Assembly (NCBI RefSeq): GCF_001687565.2
Contig: NZ_CP016534.2
Span: 1,864,501 to 1,928,500, forward strand
Reading direction: 5' to 3'
From: Planococcus antarcticus DSM 14505
GTDB lineage: Bacteria > Bacillota > Bacilli > Bacillales_A > Planococcaceae
Length of the DNA stretch: 64,000 nt
Numbering within the stretch: position 1 is the first letter of the stretch; each line of letters begins with the position of its first letter. Below the pieces are notes generated by a model, which saw only the letters and a list, made by a program, of their open reading frames with translations, did not search any database and was not told the origin of the DNA. A program made the position numbers and the translations under genes. Of the stretch, positions 1 through 8,997 are shown piece by piece.

Positions 1-2
1 TC

Positions 3-923
3 TGGGCCATTACCGCGGCGGGCGGCACCCATGTCTGTTTGCGGAAAGTAGATCCGTCGCTTATTTTGGATCTGTTCGAAACGCATAAAATTTCAATTTT
101 GTGCGGGGCGCCAACTGTTGTGAATATGTTAGTTAATGAACCCAAAGCGAAAACTATCCACATTACCACCAATCCGCGAATGGGAACAGCTGGCGCTCCG
201 CCCGCTGCTGCGTTAATCGGCAAAGCGCAAGAATTGCTGGGCTTGAATATGATGCATGTCTACGGTCTAACAGAAACTTCACCATTTATCCTATACAACG
301 AATGGAAAAAGGAGTTTGATGATAAAACGCCGGATGAACAAGCGACTATCAAAGCGCGGCAAGGCATTGAGTTGGCGTTTAACGGCGAAACCAAAGTCGT
401 AAACCAGGAAGACGGCAAAGAAGTTGCATGGAATAGCCAGGAATTGGGGGAAATCATCACCCGAGGCAATGTCGTCATGAGCGGCTATTACAAAGACCCA
501 GAAAAAACCGCGGAAGCAATCAAGGATGGCTGGTTCTATACAGGGGACTTGGCTGTGACTTATCCGGACGGTTATATTGAAATCCAGGACCGCATCAAGG
601 ACATGATTATTTCAGGAGGTGAAAATATCTCTTCTACTGAAATTGAAGGAATTCTATACAAGCATCCCGATGTTATGGAAGTGGCCGTTATTGCGGTACC
701 GGACGAGAAATGGGGAGAAGTACCAAAAGCCATCATCGTCCTGCAGCCGGGAGCGACTGTCACAGAGCTAGAAATAATCAGCTACACATGCGACAATATG
801 GCTCATTTTAAAGCGCCAAAGTCAATTGAGTTTGTCGAGGCGCTGCCAAAAACTGCTACAGGCAAGCTGCAGAAATTTCGTTTGCGTGAAATGTATTGGA
901 GCGGACCGAAGAAAGTAAATTGA
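3..923 (+). CDS. AMP-forming acyl-CoA synthetase, C-terminal part (5' end outside window)
   Basis: Activates a fatty acid to its acyl-CoA through an acyl-adenylate, feeding beta-oxidation or lipid synthesis. The reading frame is open from base 3, so the start lies upstream and about 300 residues are seen. Visible family motifs are VYGLTET (adenylation core), GWFYTGDLA with the conserved Asp, the hinge DRIKDMIISGGENIS, and PKTATGKLQKF with the catalytic Lys near the end. The AAGGTHVCLRKVDP segment and the short MYWSGPKK tail resemble the AlkK/medium-chain fatty-acyl-CoA ligase branch. Substrate chain length cannot be read from the sequence. A strong terminator follows 24 bases downstream, so this ends its transcript. 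Confidence 0.93.
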   Translation, partial: WAITAAGGTHVCLRKVDPSLILDLFETHKISILCGAPTVVNMLVNEPKAKTIHITTNPRMGTAGAPPAAALIGKAQELLGLNMMHVYGLTETSPFILYNEWKKEFDDKTPDEQATIKARQGIELAFNGETKVVNQEDGKEVAWNSQELGEIITRGNVVMSGYYKDPEKTAEAIKDGWFYTGDLAVTYPDGYIEIQDRIKDMIISGGENISSTEIEGILYKHPDVMEVAVIAVPDEKWGEVPKAIIVLQPGATVTELEIISYTCDNMAHFKAPKSIEFVEALPKTATGKLQKFRLREMYWSGPKKVN

Positions 924-946
924 CGTGTTGAAGGAATAGAAAAGAC

Positions 947-986
947 AACGTCCGTAAATGCTTTTTAGCATTTTACGGACGTTTTT
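947..986 (+). terminator. Rho-independent terminator after acyl-CoA synthetase
   Basis: A 15-16 bp stem (947-962 with 967-981) around the loop TTTT is followed by a run of T. It closes the acyl-CoA synthetase transcript. Confidence 0.85.
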
Positions 987-1168
987 CACTTTCGACTTTT
1001 GACATAAAAGGAGTGATTTTTAAAAGTGGTTTAAAGTGACAATACGAGACGATAATAAATAGTTAAACCAGTTAGATTTTCTGACCACTAATATGGTATA
1101 TTTTAGTAAAATAAGGTTTTTACATAGAATGTTCGATCAATAAAAAAATAAAATCAGTAGGAGGTATT

Positions 1169-1727
1169 ATGAAATTTATTATGCTATTTGGTCCTCAAGC
1201 CGTCGGCAAAATGACAGTCGGACACGAACTTGAAAAAAATCACGGCCTTGAAACTGTTTCATAATCACATGACCATCGATATGCTGTATCCATTATTCGG
1301 TTTTAGTGCAGAAACCTGGCGTCTTTCCACTTTGTTTCGTGAAGAGATATTCAAATCGGTCGCCAGTAGTAACGAAGAAGGAATGATCTTCACTTATGTA
1401 TGGGCATTTGATTGTAAAGAAGATTGGGATTTTGTGAAAAAGACTCAGTCAATCTTTGAATCTGCCGGCGGAGAGGTTTATTTTGTCGAACTAGAAGCGA
1501 ATATAAGTGAGCGATTGCAGCGGAACCAGTCTGCTCATCGACTCAAACACAAACCAACCAAGCGGAATGTGGCAGAATCTGAACTGGAGTTAATCGAAAC
1601 CAAGAACAAGCATCGGTTGAATTCATTGCCGTACGAAATCGAAGAAGAAAGCTACCTACGAATTGATAGTACAAATCAGGAGGCGGGAACTGTTGCTGCT
1701 AGGATTAAAGCGCATCTTGGTTTTTGA
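1169..1727 (+). pseudogene. P-loop kinase/AAA-family ATPase, broken by +1 in a poly-A run
   Basis: The start at 1169 follows GGAGG and encodes MKFIMLFGPQAVGKMTVG, a Walker A of the shikimate-kinase-like nucleotide-kinase family. At 1233-1239 there are seven A where six are needed (GAA AAA ATC), so the first frame stops at 1262. The second frame continues without a break (ITALKLFHNHMTIDML...) to 1727. The rejoined protein is about 185 residues, normal for this small family; the LFHNHMTID stretch is typical of it. The function is unknown, probably phosphorylation of a small molecule. The lesion lies in a homopolymer, so sequencing error and a true frameshift are both possible; the product would be a 31-residue peptide if real. 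Confidence 0.75.
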
Positions 1728-1804
1728 TTTATGTATGGGAAGGTCTATGGAGCACCAATAAAAGTAGGTTGAAAAACTAAAATGCAATGAATAAGAAAAT
1801 AGAG

Positions 1805-1957
1805 TTACTCATTTACAGGTTTATTTTTTAAATGGCGTAAGATTACTCTGATTTGTCCTCGGTGGCTGATTTCGTCTTCCAAAACATGATCATCTTGATT
1901 TAGCTCAGAGATCTCACTTAACGTAACGTCTGTTGAAAAGATTCGGTAATCAATCAT
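1805..1957 (-). pseudogene. DinB-family fragment (C-terminal end only)
   Basis: The minus strand has an open stretch of 50 codons ending at 1805 that reads DEISHRGQIRVILRHL near its end. This matches the last helix of DinB/YfiT-type four-helix proteins, whose H-x-x-x-HRGQ segment carries metal-binding histidines. The first two thirds of the protein (about 100 residues) cannot be found upstream in one frame; fragments such as HFFELLFAYA occur, broken by stops. I read it as a decayed, 5'-truncated gene. It occupies most of the 310-base gap between the broken kinase and the DUF3885 gene. Confidence 0.45.
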
Positions 1958-2038
1958 TTAGATACGTACAATCTTTTTTAAAACGATGAACCAATTATTT
2001 ACAGTGTTCTATGCATATGCGAACAACAGCTCAAAGAA

Positions 2039-2695
2039 ATGAGTGATCAGATGATAGAATCGCCGGAACATTATTTAGCCTAACGTTTTGGTGGTCTCCA
2101 GCTAGAACCCGCTTTATTTTACGAGTGGCAGAACAGCATCCGATTTGAAATTTCGGATCCACAGATTGCATACGATAATTCTGCAGTTATGCAGCAGGCG
2201 TTCTATCGTTCTAAAACCTTATTCAACGAAGTGTTTGAACCGGAGGATGACCTTTTTTTAGTGACAGATATACTTACGAAATCAGAGAATAACTTTCTTC
2301 ACAAAAAGCCATTGAACGTATATCGTAAGTATATCAAAGACCGTCAAATCCTAAACAAATTGCAACTTTGCGAAAGCGAAGATTTGGAAGACGAAGTGAA
2401 GAGATATCGGTTTTGGTTAACATGTAAAAAGGGTGACATTCGCTACCCGCAATTGCTGCAGGCAATCTGTTATGAGGACTTCGGCCATTCTTCTAGAATT
2501 CTTAAAAGCAATCCTGAGAGTGGCTCCAATGTCTATTTTATCAACCAGTCCAAGAATTTCGTTTTCCACCTTTATGATGATCGTGGCTGTGATATTTTGG
2601 CTGCAAACAAGGAAGCTATCCGGTTTCTATATGAAAAACACAATGAATGGATTCTGAATTACGATAGAAAAGAAATTGACCAGTTGTTTAAATAA
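2039..2695 (+). pseudogene. DUF3885 family protein, interrupted by an early in-frame stop
   Basis: The body reads YRSKTLFNEVF ... YDDRGCDILA ... WILNYDRKEIDQLF, which is the DUF3885 family of unknown function found in Bacillus relatives. The family N-terminus is also present upstream of the first internal ATG (2189): FGGLQLEPALFYEWQNSIRFEI runs in the same frame from 2084, and a start at 2039 gives the normal length of about 218 residues. A TAA at 2081-2083 lies between them, with no alternative start codon between 2084 and 2189. The gene is therefore either dead or makes a 168-residue product lacking the conserved N-terminus. The stop would be explained by CAA to TAA. Confidence 0.7.
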
Positions 2696-2763
2696 TAGTT
2701 CTAGATAGATGAATAATGTTAAAACGAGTGTCAACACTCGTAATATGAATAGAGGTATCTATT

Positions 2764-3207
2764 ATGAATGAAAAAACGATTAATTTTTGGAATGAATACT
2801 GGACGCTGAATAAAAAAACTCCGACCGCTGAATTTGATGCTTTTCAATTTGGATCTGATGCTGATTGGTTGGCTAAATTAGTTGCAGATGGAAAGAAAAC
2901 GGCTACTTGTTCAGCACATATCCTGTATGAGTTGGAAGGTGAACCTTTGCCGCAAGCCGGCCAATATAGTGTGGTGCTCAATTCCAGTGACGTTCCAGTT
3001 GCAATCATTCAGGTGACAAGCGTTTCGTTAATTCAAATGAATCAAGTACCGGAAGCTTTCGCGTTAGCAGAAGGAGAGGGGGATTATACATACTGGTGGC
3101 ATGCACACAAGAATTTTTTTGGGCAGGAACTGAAAGTGCATGGCTTAAGTTATTCGGAAAATCTATTGCTCGTTTGTGAGCGATTTAAAGTTATTCACAA
3201 ATCTTGA
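2764..3207 (+). CDS. ASCH domain protein
   Basis: This 147-residue protein belongs to the ASCH superfamily, a PUA-like beta-barrel fold thought to bind RNA or act on modified nucleosides. Visible features are the N-terminal WNEYWTLN, the GKKTATCSAHILYELEGEPLPQAGQYSVVL block with the family's K-[KR]-[TA]-[AT] signature, and the C-terminal Trp-rich EGEGDYTYWWHAHKNFF. GAGGT precedes the ATG. It is the only intact gene in a 3.5-kb run of broken genes, which makes it likely to be under selection. The exact substrate is unknown. Confidence 0.88.
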   Translation: MNEKTINFWNEYWTLNKKTPTAEFDAFQFGSDADWLAKLVADGKKTATCSAHILYELEGEPLPQAGQYSVVLNSSDVPVAIIQVTSVSLIQMNQVPEAFALAEGEGDYTYWWHAHKNFFGQELKVHGLSYSENLLLVCERFKVIHKS

Positions 3208-3275
3208 TTATATAGAAATTGATGGATTTCTTGAGTAAGAACATCATCAGTTTATAGTTGGAAAACTTGCGGAGC

Positions 3276-3312
3276 ATATAGAAAGGGACCTCAACAGGTT
3301 CCTTTCTATATT
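3276..3312 (+). terminator. Hairpin after the ASCH gene
   Basis: ATAGAAAGGGACCT (3278-3291) pairs with AGGTTCCTTTCTAT (3296-3309) around a 4-base loop. The T run is short, so it is a probable rather than a clear terminator. The rest of 3208-3518 is AT-rich and I see no gene in it. Confidence 0.6.
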
Positions 3313-3518
3313 CATGTAAAAGCTTAACTTATGCAACAGTTTAATAGAAGTTAAATAGATTTTTATTATAAATGTAATAATCTACTTAAGGATTTATCAC
3401 CAAAATCCAAAACTGTCATTACAAAAAAATGATAAGTAACGTTAAGATGTAAAAAAGGAGGAGAAGACTAGAGCAACTGCACAACAAATGCCTTTAAAGA
3501 GTTCGAGGTGTGAATTTG

Positions 3519-3606
3519 ATGAAGAAAAAAGGATTATTATTACTGTTTTGCGGCAATCCTTATTTTGTTGATGGTTGCGGGAGTAATTGGTGAACTTGCC
3601 GTTTAA
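3519..3606 (+). pseudogene. Very small membrane peptide with a frameshift
   Basis: After GAGGTG, an ATG at 3519 opens MKKKGLLLLF and then, with one surplus T in a TTTT run, continues FAAILILLMVAGVIGELAV to a stop at 3604. The repaired peptide would be 28 residues with one transmembrane helix. It may be a real small membrane protein, or the signal-peptide remnant of a larger lost gene. Only the ribosome site and hydrophobic pattern support it. Confidence 0.3.
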
Positions 3607-3733
3607 TCCAATGTGAGAATTGGCTTACATGTGTTTCATATAGGCATATAAAAGAAAGAAAAAAGGTATGGTTAAGTAAACAGGTTATTGCGAATCCGTT
3701 AAACCTAAGCCATAGGGAAGTAGGAGAAGATAA

Positions 3734-4242
3734 ATGGAGAGAATCGAAAAAGAGTTTTCTGTTTATTTTCAGACGAAAAAAGCCCCTATTTTCAAGTAAA
3801 TGACGCATGGCGATTAGCTATTCCGTTTCAGCAATTAAAAGGAAAGCCATCTTTGCAGAAATCCATCGTAGAATGTTTATTTGCCGGAAATTCACAAATC
3901 GACCTTACTTTTTTAAAGTCCTACAAAACCAGTAGTGGCAAACACTTCAAACGGTTTGAAAAGCAATCCTTGCACCAAGCTATTTGCATTCGGAATTGGC
4001 GTGAACATGTTGTGCTCAAGCAGGAGAACGAACCCCGGTTGATTTATGTGACAATACAACACATCAACGCACTCGAAGTTCTTGCCTATAGTAAATCGAT
4101 TGTGCGCGGGAAACAATCTTCTTTTATCGGTTTTTATAATGATCACTATTTGCTGACAGTGGATGACGATGAATTCGTTGTGATATCCAGGAACAAAGAA
4201 GCTATGGAACCAGTGAGGGATTTGATTCGAAATACAGTTTAA
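3734..4242 (+). pseudogene. Unknown protein, frameshifted near its start
   Basis: I do not recognise the family. An ATG at 3734 lies 7 bases after AGGAGA and encodes MERIEKEFSVYFQTKKAP; the frame then stops. The neighbouring frame picks up at once with YFQVNDAWRLAIPFQQLKG and runs to 4242. One missing base around 3782-3788 (a CCCC run) joins them into a coherent protein of about 169 residues. The downstream part alone has no good start codon (only a TTG at 3853). The C-terminal half is rich in beta-strand-like segments (LTVDDDEFVVISR). It is followed 12 bases later by the DHFR-family pseudogene, so they were probably one operon. Confidence 0.5.
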
Positions 4243-4254
4243 GGAGGAATCGAT

Positions 4255-4769
4255 ATGGCAAAATGTATTTTGGCATGCTTGTTTCACTTGATGGGTTCGT
4301 CAACGACCGCAATGGCGGGATAGAGAAACTGTATGAAAGTTACGAACCGCGCGAGGAGGTTCTCGGTGCTGTCGTAATGGGACGCAATAGCTTTGATATG
4401 GCCAGTGATCCGGACAACTATGAGTTCCAGGTGCCTTTGTTTGTGATGACTCATAAATCACCGGCAAAGCATCCAAAGGAAAACGACAAGCTCACTTTTA
4501 CTTTTGTAACAGATGGTATTGAATCGGCCATCCGTCAGGCGAAAGTCGCCGCGAATGGAAAAGATGTATTGGTGCTGGGGGCGAATGTCAGCCAGCAGCT
4601 GCTTCGAATCAAGCTGGCAGATGAGCTATAGATTGCCATCGCACCGATTTTACTTGGAAAAGGACTTCGGTTTTTCGACCATCTGGAAGGGCTAGAAATC
4701 AAACTCGAGAAAATCCAGACAAACGAGACCAATCAACAAGTAGAAATCTGGTATAAAGTCATTCAGTAA
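4255..4769 (+). pseudogene. Dihydrofolate reductase family (RibD C-terminal-like) protein, two lesions
   Basis: The sequence SLDGFVNDRNG near the start, VVMGRNSFD, and LVLGANVSQQLL are the landmarks of the DHFR/RibD C-terminal fold, usually an NAD(P)H-dependent reductase. The well-placed ATG at 4255 (after AAGGAGG) reads only MAKCILAC; one A is missing from the run at 4260-4263 to give MAKMYFGMLVS. A second lesion, TAG at 4629-4631, interrupts ADEL*IAIAPILLGKGL, and the frame goes on to a natural TAA at 4767. The stop fits CAG to TAG. Translation could start at the ATG at 4263 but would still lose the last 46 residues. Confidence 0.75.
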
Positions 4770-4851
4770 ATACAACTATAGCGTTTATGAATCACTTCTT
4801 CCTGAATATAGTTATTCATTTTTTTCCCAAAAGAAATGGATGTGACATAAC

Positions 4852-6639
4852 ATGACAAATAAATCAGCGATTGCGGCGTTAGTTTGGTTGGGACGTGACG
4901 TTCCACGAGAACAGCAACTTTCTTATTGGCGCAGTACGCATGCCCAAAAAGCAGCGAGAACCAGAGGGGTTTTGGAATACCGCCAGCATCATTTCGACCA
5001 AAACTCCCTTGGACACTGGCCACTAGTTGCCGGAATAGACACCGAGATTCATCCTGAACATCGAATCGATGGCGTGGAAGAGGTTATATTGAACACAAGA
5101 GCGGTAAAATATCACCGGAAGCTAACTAGCGCAGAGGCGGTAGAAGCATTTAAGAAAATCGAGTGGCACGTGACAAAACTGGCAACTAGTCACTGGCTGT
5201 CTTTCGCGCAAAGTCGTAAAGCAAGTTATCGTGAAGTCGTTTTGATTCGTCGAAAGCCACACGTCCAACTGCCGGAGTTTCATGCGTTCATCAATCACTT
5301 ACTGACTCCAGCTATTGCATCAGCTCCCGGCATTGCTGAAATGCACTATCACCTATTTGAATCTTCACAACAGCGCGAGGCACGTTCAAGCTACCAGGCC
5401 ATGCTGATAATTGGTGCAGTGGACTCCACCATGTTGAAAAAGGCATTGACTTCAACGAGTTTCCAAGCGACAGAATCCGCTCAGCAAGCCTATTGCGAAG
5501 CGATACATGCCTATCCGGTTGAGGACAGTTATATTTTTACAAAGAGTGGCAGGCCTACCTTGCCTCAAACGAAAGCAGAGCGCAAGCCACCCCTCGAGCC
5601 AGTTCGCCGAAAGTTACCACCTGCACCTGCACGAGCAAGACGGACATCAAGTGGAATCCCGTTTCCCCCAGTACAACGGATCCCGCTAAGCGGTTACGGG
5701 CCAGAGGATGTTATTGCGGATGACCAAGGCCGTTTACTATGCGGAGTCGAAGACGGGCGTATTCTTCGCATCCATCCGGAGCGGGGTTCCGAAGAAGTGA
5801 TTGGAAACACAGGTGGCCGCCCGTTAGGACTTGAACTTTTGCCTGACGGACAGCTATTGATATGCGACGCCCACAAAGGACTGCTTCAATTGAATAAAGA
5901 GACAGGGAAGATAGAAACCTTGGTCCAGTACGTGGACGGAATCCCGCTCCGTTTTTGCTCCAATGCTGCCGCGGCCAAAGATGGAACGATTTGGTTCACT
6001 GAATCGAGCGACCGCTACGACTTCGAACAGTATACGGGTGCGCTACTTGAACACAGGCCTTCGGGACGTCTGTTCAAGCGCTATCCGAATGGCCAAGTAG
6101 AAGTGGTTCTTGAAGGCTTACATTTTGCCAATGGTCTGATCTTGTCCGACGACGAACAGGCAGTTATTTTTTCTGAAACGGGCGGATATCGCATCAATCG
6201 TCTGTGGATACAGGGAACCAATGTTGGAAAGAGAGAGCTATTGGTGGATAATTTACCAGGCTTTCCAGACAACATCTCCCGACTGCAGGACGGAAAATTC
6301 TGGGTGGCCATAATGACGAATCGCAACTCTTTGCTTGACCGGCTTGGGACGATGCCGGCTTTTCTCCGCCGACTGCTGTGGCGAATTCCTGAGCGCTGGC
6401 AGCCCGCAGCAACCAAAACGGTCTGGGCAATGCAAATTGATGAACAAGGCAATTGCCTAGTGGATCTGCAGCACTCAGCCATTGGTTATCACGGCGTGAC
6501 GGGAGTGGTGGAGTCTAGTGGAACAGTGTATTTCGCCAGTATAGAACAAGGCGCACTGCTAGCAGTTAGATTAACAAGTGACGCGGGAACGGCCGCAAAT
6601 TTTTACACAGAATTCCCCCAAAAAACGAGCACAGTCTAG
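4852..6639 (+). CDS. Fusion: two EthD-like domains plus strictosidine-synthase-like beta-propeller
   Basis: This is a 595-residue protein. Residues 1-115 resemble an EthD-type dimeric alpha-beta barrel (YWRSTHAQKAARTRGVLEYRQ, then IDGVEEV); residues 130-235 look like a second, weaker copy. A basic, Pro-rich linker (240-270) follows. Residues 275-580 form an SMP-30/strictosidine-synthase-like six-bladed propeller: GPEDVIADDQG, GRPLGLELLPDG, GTIWFTESS, LHFANGLILSDD, FPDNISRLQDGKFW, YHGVTGVVES. Propellers of this class bind a metal ion and hydrolyse lactones or esters; EthD-like domains often handle hydrophobic or aromatic substrates. No signal peptide is seen, so it is probably cytoplasmic. The ribosome site is weak. 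It lies 87 bases before an exporter gene and may share a role with it. Confidence 0.7.
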   Translation: MTNKSAIAALVWLGRDVPREQQLSYWRSTHAQKAARTRGVLEYRQHHFDQNSLGHWPLVAGIDTEIHPEHRIDGVEEVILNTRAVKYHRKLTSAEAVEAFKKIEWHVTKLATSHWLSFAQSRKASYREVVLIRRKPHVQLPEFHAFINHLLTPAIASAPGIAEMHYHLFESSQQREARSSYQAMLIIGAVDSTMLKKALTSTSFQATESAQQAYCEAIHAYPVEDSYIFTKSGRPTLPQTKAERKPPLEPVRRKLPPAPARARRTSSGIPFPPVQRIPLSGYGPEDVIADDQGRLLCGVEDGRILRIHPERGSEEVIGNTGGRPLGLELLPDGQLLICDAHKGLLQLNKETGKIETLVQYVDGIPLRFCSNAAAAKDGTIWFTESSDRYDFEQYTGALLEHRPSGRLFKRYPNGQVEVVLEGLHFANGLILSDDEQAVIFSETGGYRINRLWIQGTNVGKRELLVDNLPGFPDNISRLQDGKFWVAIMTNRNSLLDRLGTMPAFLRRLLWRIPERWQPAATKTVWAMQIDEQGNCLVDLQHSAIGYHGVTGVVESSGTVYFASIEQGALLAVRLTSDAGTAANFYTEFPQKTSTV

Positions 6640-6659
6640 GATATCTTTGAAATAGCATT

Positions 6660-6717
6660 ACACCTTTCAACAGAATATTGTATAGTTAATAAGGATTTAT
6701 ATAGAAGTGAAAGGTGT
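6660..6717. promoter_or_regulatory. 10-bp inverted repeat flanking the exporter promoter region
   Basis: ACACCTTTCA (6660-6669) and TGAAAGGTGT (6708-6717) are perfect inverted copies separated by 38 bases. The AT-rich spacer contains TTGTAT and TATAT-type elements, and the right arm sits on the ribosome site of the exporter. It could be a pair of half-sites for a regulator, or an RNA hairpin that hides the ribosome site. Confidence 0.4.
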
Positions 6718-6726
6718 TTTCATGAT

Positions 6727-7953
6727 ATGATGCAAAACCCCAAAGGAAAAAAACGGCTCGGCTTAGCCTTGATCCTCAGCATGCTAGGAATTTTGGCGCC
6801 ACTGAATATCGACATGTATTTGCCAGCTTTCCCGTCTATCGCAGACGAACTGGATGCGCATGTCTCACTCGTGCAGCTCAGCTTGACGGCGTGTTTGATC
6901 GGGCTCGCTGCCGGCCAAATCGTCATTGGACCTCTCAGTGATGCTAATGGTAGACGCAAACCGCTGATTGTTTCCGTAATTTTGTTTGCGTTGTCGTCGC
7001 TCCTTTGTGCAGTGGCGCCGACTATCGAAATGCTGATTGTTGCCCGCTTTCTTCAAGGATTTACCGCTTCAGGCGGAGTGGTCCTGTCTAAAGCAGTGGT
7101 TAGTGATATGTTCACCGGTCGTGAAATGACAAAGTTTTTTGCGTTGTTGATGGTCATCAATGCAGTGGCTCCGATGGCTGCCCCAATTGCCGGTGGCGCG
7201 ATTTTGACGTTGCCATTTGCTGGCTGGGAAACGATTTTTTATTTCCTTGGCTTCCTCGGGTTGCTTATGGTAGTGGTTGTCATACTGCGGCTGCCGGAAA
7301 CCTTACCACCAGAAAAACGCGTCCCGAGCTCGATTGGACATTCTGTCAAAACCATGATCAGCTTATTTAATGAACGCCCCTTTATTGGTTATGCCTTGGT
7401 GGTCGGGCTGATTCATGGCGGCAGCTTTGCTTATGTTGCTGGAACGCCTTTTGTCTATCAGGAGATTTACGGCGTGTCGCCTCAAGTTTTCAGTGTGCTG
7501 TTTGGCATTAATGGCTTGGCGATGATTATGGGAAGCTTTATCATTGGCAAGTTCGGCGGCATCGTTTCTGAGCATCGCCTCTTGCAGGGGGCAGTTGTTG
7601 TGGCGGTTAGTGCGACATTTGTACTTTTGGTCATGACGATGATTCAAGGGCCGCTCGTGTCATTAGTTATTGCTATTTTTGTCTACATGACTGCAATCGG
7701 TATGATCTTCACCAGTTCCTTTACCTTGGCTATGAGAGGACAGGGACATCGTGCGGGAAGTGCCAGTGCAGTGGTCGGCATGCTGCCGTTAGTCATCGGA
7801 TCAATCGTTTCACCTCTTGTCGGCATTAATGAAACTTCCGCAGTTCCGATGGGTGCTATTCTTTTTGGTACTTCTGTTCTTGGTACGATTGCCTTTTTCA
7901 GTTTGACTGGGCACAAGCAAAAAGTTGCAGCGGATAAAAAACTAGCTAATTAA
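6727..7953 (+). CDS. Bcr/CflA family multidrug efflux MFS transporter
   Basis: A 408-residue, 12-helix major facilitator of the drug:H+ antiporter (12-TMS) family. The N-terminus has LGILAPLNIDMYLPAFPSIA, the signature of Bcr/CflA proteins, followed by the loop 2-3 motif GPLSDANGRRKP (motif A, usually GxLaDrxGrkx). The antiporter motif C appears around INAVAPMAAPIAGG. ATGs at 6727 and 6730 both lie after AAAGGTG; either can start. It exports drugs or small metabolites from the cytoplasm by proton exchange. The upstream inverted repeat suggests local control. A strong terminator follows. Confidence 0.92.
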   Translation: MMQNPKGKKRLGLALILSMLGILAPLNIDMYLPAFPSIADELDAHVSLVQLSLTACLIGLAAGQIVIGPLSDANGRRKPLIVSVILFALSSLLCAVAPTIEMLIVARFLQGFTASGGVVLSKAVVSDMFTGREMTKFFALLMVINAVAPMAAPIAGGAILTLPFAGWETIFYFLGFLGLLMVVVVILRLPETLPPEKRVPSSIGHSVKTMISLFNERPFIGYALVVGLIHGGSFAYVAGTPFVYQEIYGVSPQVFSVLFGINGLAMIMGSFIIGKFGGIVSEHRLLQGAVVVAVSATFVLLVMTMIQGPLVSLVIAIFVYMTAIGMIFTSSFTLAMRGQGHRAGSASAVVGMLPLVIGSIVSPLVGINETSAVPMGAILFGTSVLGTIAFFSLTGHKQKVAADKKLAN

Positions 7954-7981
7954 GAGAGTACTCGTTGTGGAGGCTTTAAAG

Positions 7982-8023
7982 AAAAACAGGAGCGGGAAGA
8001 AAAATCTTCCCGCTCCTGTTTTT
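7982..8023 (+). terminator. Terminator after the MFS exporter
   Basis: A 17-19 bp perfect stem (AACAGGAGCGGGAAGA with its complement) with a 4-base loop is followed by TTTTT. Confidence 0.9.
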
Positions 8024-8119
8024 GTCTGTTGTTGTAAAAAAACTATTTTCAAGACTTTTGATGATTTTTAGTCAGCTATTGAATTGAAAGAATATTTTTT
8101 AGTCATCCAACTTGGGGGA

Positions 8120-8530
8120 TTAGTCGATCAAATCGGTAGCGCTCAGAAAGTCGTAGATTTGATCGGCATTGTTATCTTTGATCATATAGAGGGTATTGCT
8201 GTCTTCTGAATCCATGACAGAACTGCGGTCTTGGTCTATCCATAAATAGTATACTTTCTCACCGAACTCTACTTGGAACTGGGGGTCTACTACATCCGCC
8301 ATACCAGACACTTTCTTAGCGCTAGAGATTGCTTCTTTGAATAGTTGAATCGTATATTCATCAGACACTGTGAAAAAGGAGTCTTCTTCAATTTCGCCGA
8401 AACTTACCATTCGATACAGTAACACCGGTGAGTCAACGTCCTTTTCCTGTTGCGCCAACAACTCATTCTGACACCCCATCATTATCGCTGACAGCAGGCA
8501 CAGAGAGAGAAAACTCACTAATTTCCGCAT
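8120..8530 (-). CDS. Lipoprotein with a YhfM-like domain
   Basis: A 136-residue predicted lipoprotein. I chose the ATG at 8530, which follows GAAGGAA by 8 bases and begins MRKLVSFLSLCLLSAIMMGC, a signal peptide with lipobox IMMGC; an upstream in-frame ATG at 8578 would put 16 charged residues in front of the signal. The mature part reads SFGEIEEDSFFTVSDEYTIQLFKEAISSAKK...VDPQFQVEF...LWIDQD...NTLYMI, similar to the small YhfM-type lipoprotein domain of Bacillus. Its role is unknown. It is attached to the outer face of the membrane and stands alone between converging or diverging genes. Confidence 0.75.
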   Translation of the reverse strand: MRKLVSFLSLCLLSAIMMGCQNELLAQQEKDVDSPVLLYRMVSFGEIEEDSFFTVSDEYTIQLFKEAISSAKKVSGMADVVDPQFQVEFGEKVYYLWIDQDRSSVMDSEDSNTLYMIKDNNADQIYDFLSATDLID

Positions 8531-8735
8531 GTTTAATTCCTTCAATAACCAATTTTTCTTTATCCTTATTATAAACACATCAGACCTAAAAAAGCATTTA
8601 ATCGTTTCATTTTGATTGCTGTTATAGTGGGCTGTTGCTAGTAAACTAATTATAATGACTTTTGTGCCGCTAGAAGAAGATAGAAATAGGAAATTGAGAG
8701 AACAAAGTTCATGCCAGGAAAAGGGAGGCTATTAA

Positions 8736-8993
8736 ATGAAGAAGTTTTTTGGTTCATTGTTGATCGGTTTGCCGTTGGCGTTTTGGTGGATTGGTTACGA
8801 AGACATCACTTACAACCAGCTAAATGTCTCTGGAGTCGAGAAAGTCGTTGTTCGTAAAATGGATTTCGATTTTGTTTTTTACGCTTCACTTCTAGTGATT
8901 GCAATTGCGGCGGTCACCTACCTCGTCTGGAGCGAAATTAACAAAAAGCGTGAAGAGCAGTTTTACCAGAATTATAGGAAAGATTCCAAGTAA
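8736..8993 (+). CDS. Small membrane protein, unknown function
   Basis: An 85-residue protein with two predicted transmembrane segments (about residues 4-20 and 47-66), a 25-residue loop between them and a charged C-terminal tail (SEINKKREEQFYQNYRKDSK). AGGGAGG lies 9 bases before the ATG, and a terminator follows directly, so it appears to be a stand-alone unit. I do not recognise a family. Confidence 0.75.
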   Translation: MKKFFGSLLIGLPLAFWWIGYEDITYNQLNVSGVEKVVVRKMDFDFVFYASLLVIAIAAVTYLVWSEINKKREEQFYQNYRKDSK

Positions 8994-8997
8994 GTAG

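Noticed and set aside
1982..2083. Protein-like stretch DEPIIYSVLCICEQQLKEMSDQ before the DUF3885 gene
   Set aside because: It is antisense to the DinB-like fragments and probably a shadow of them.
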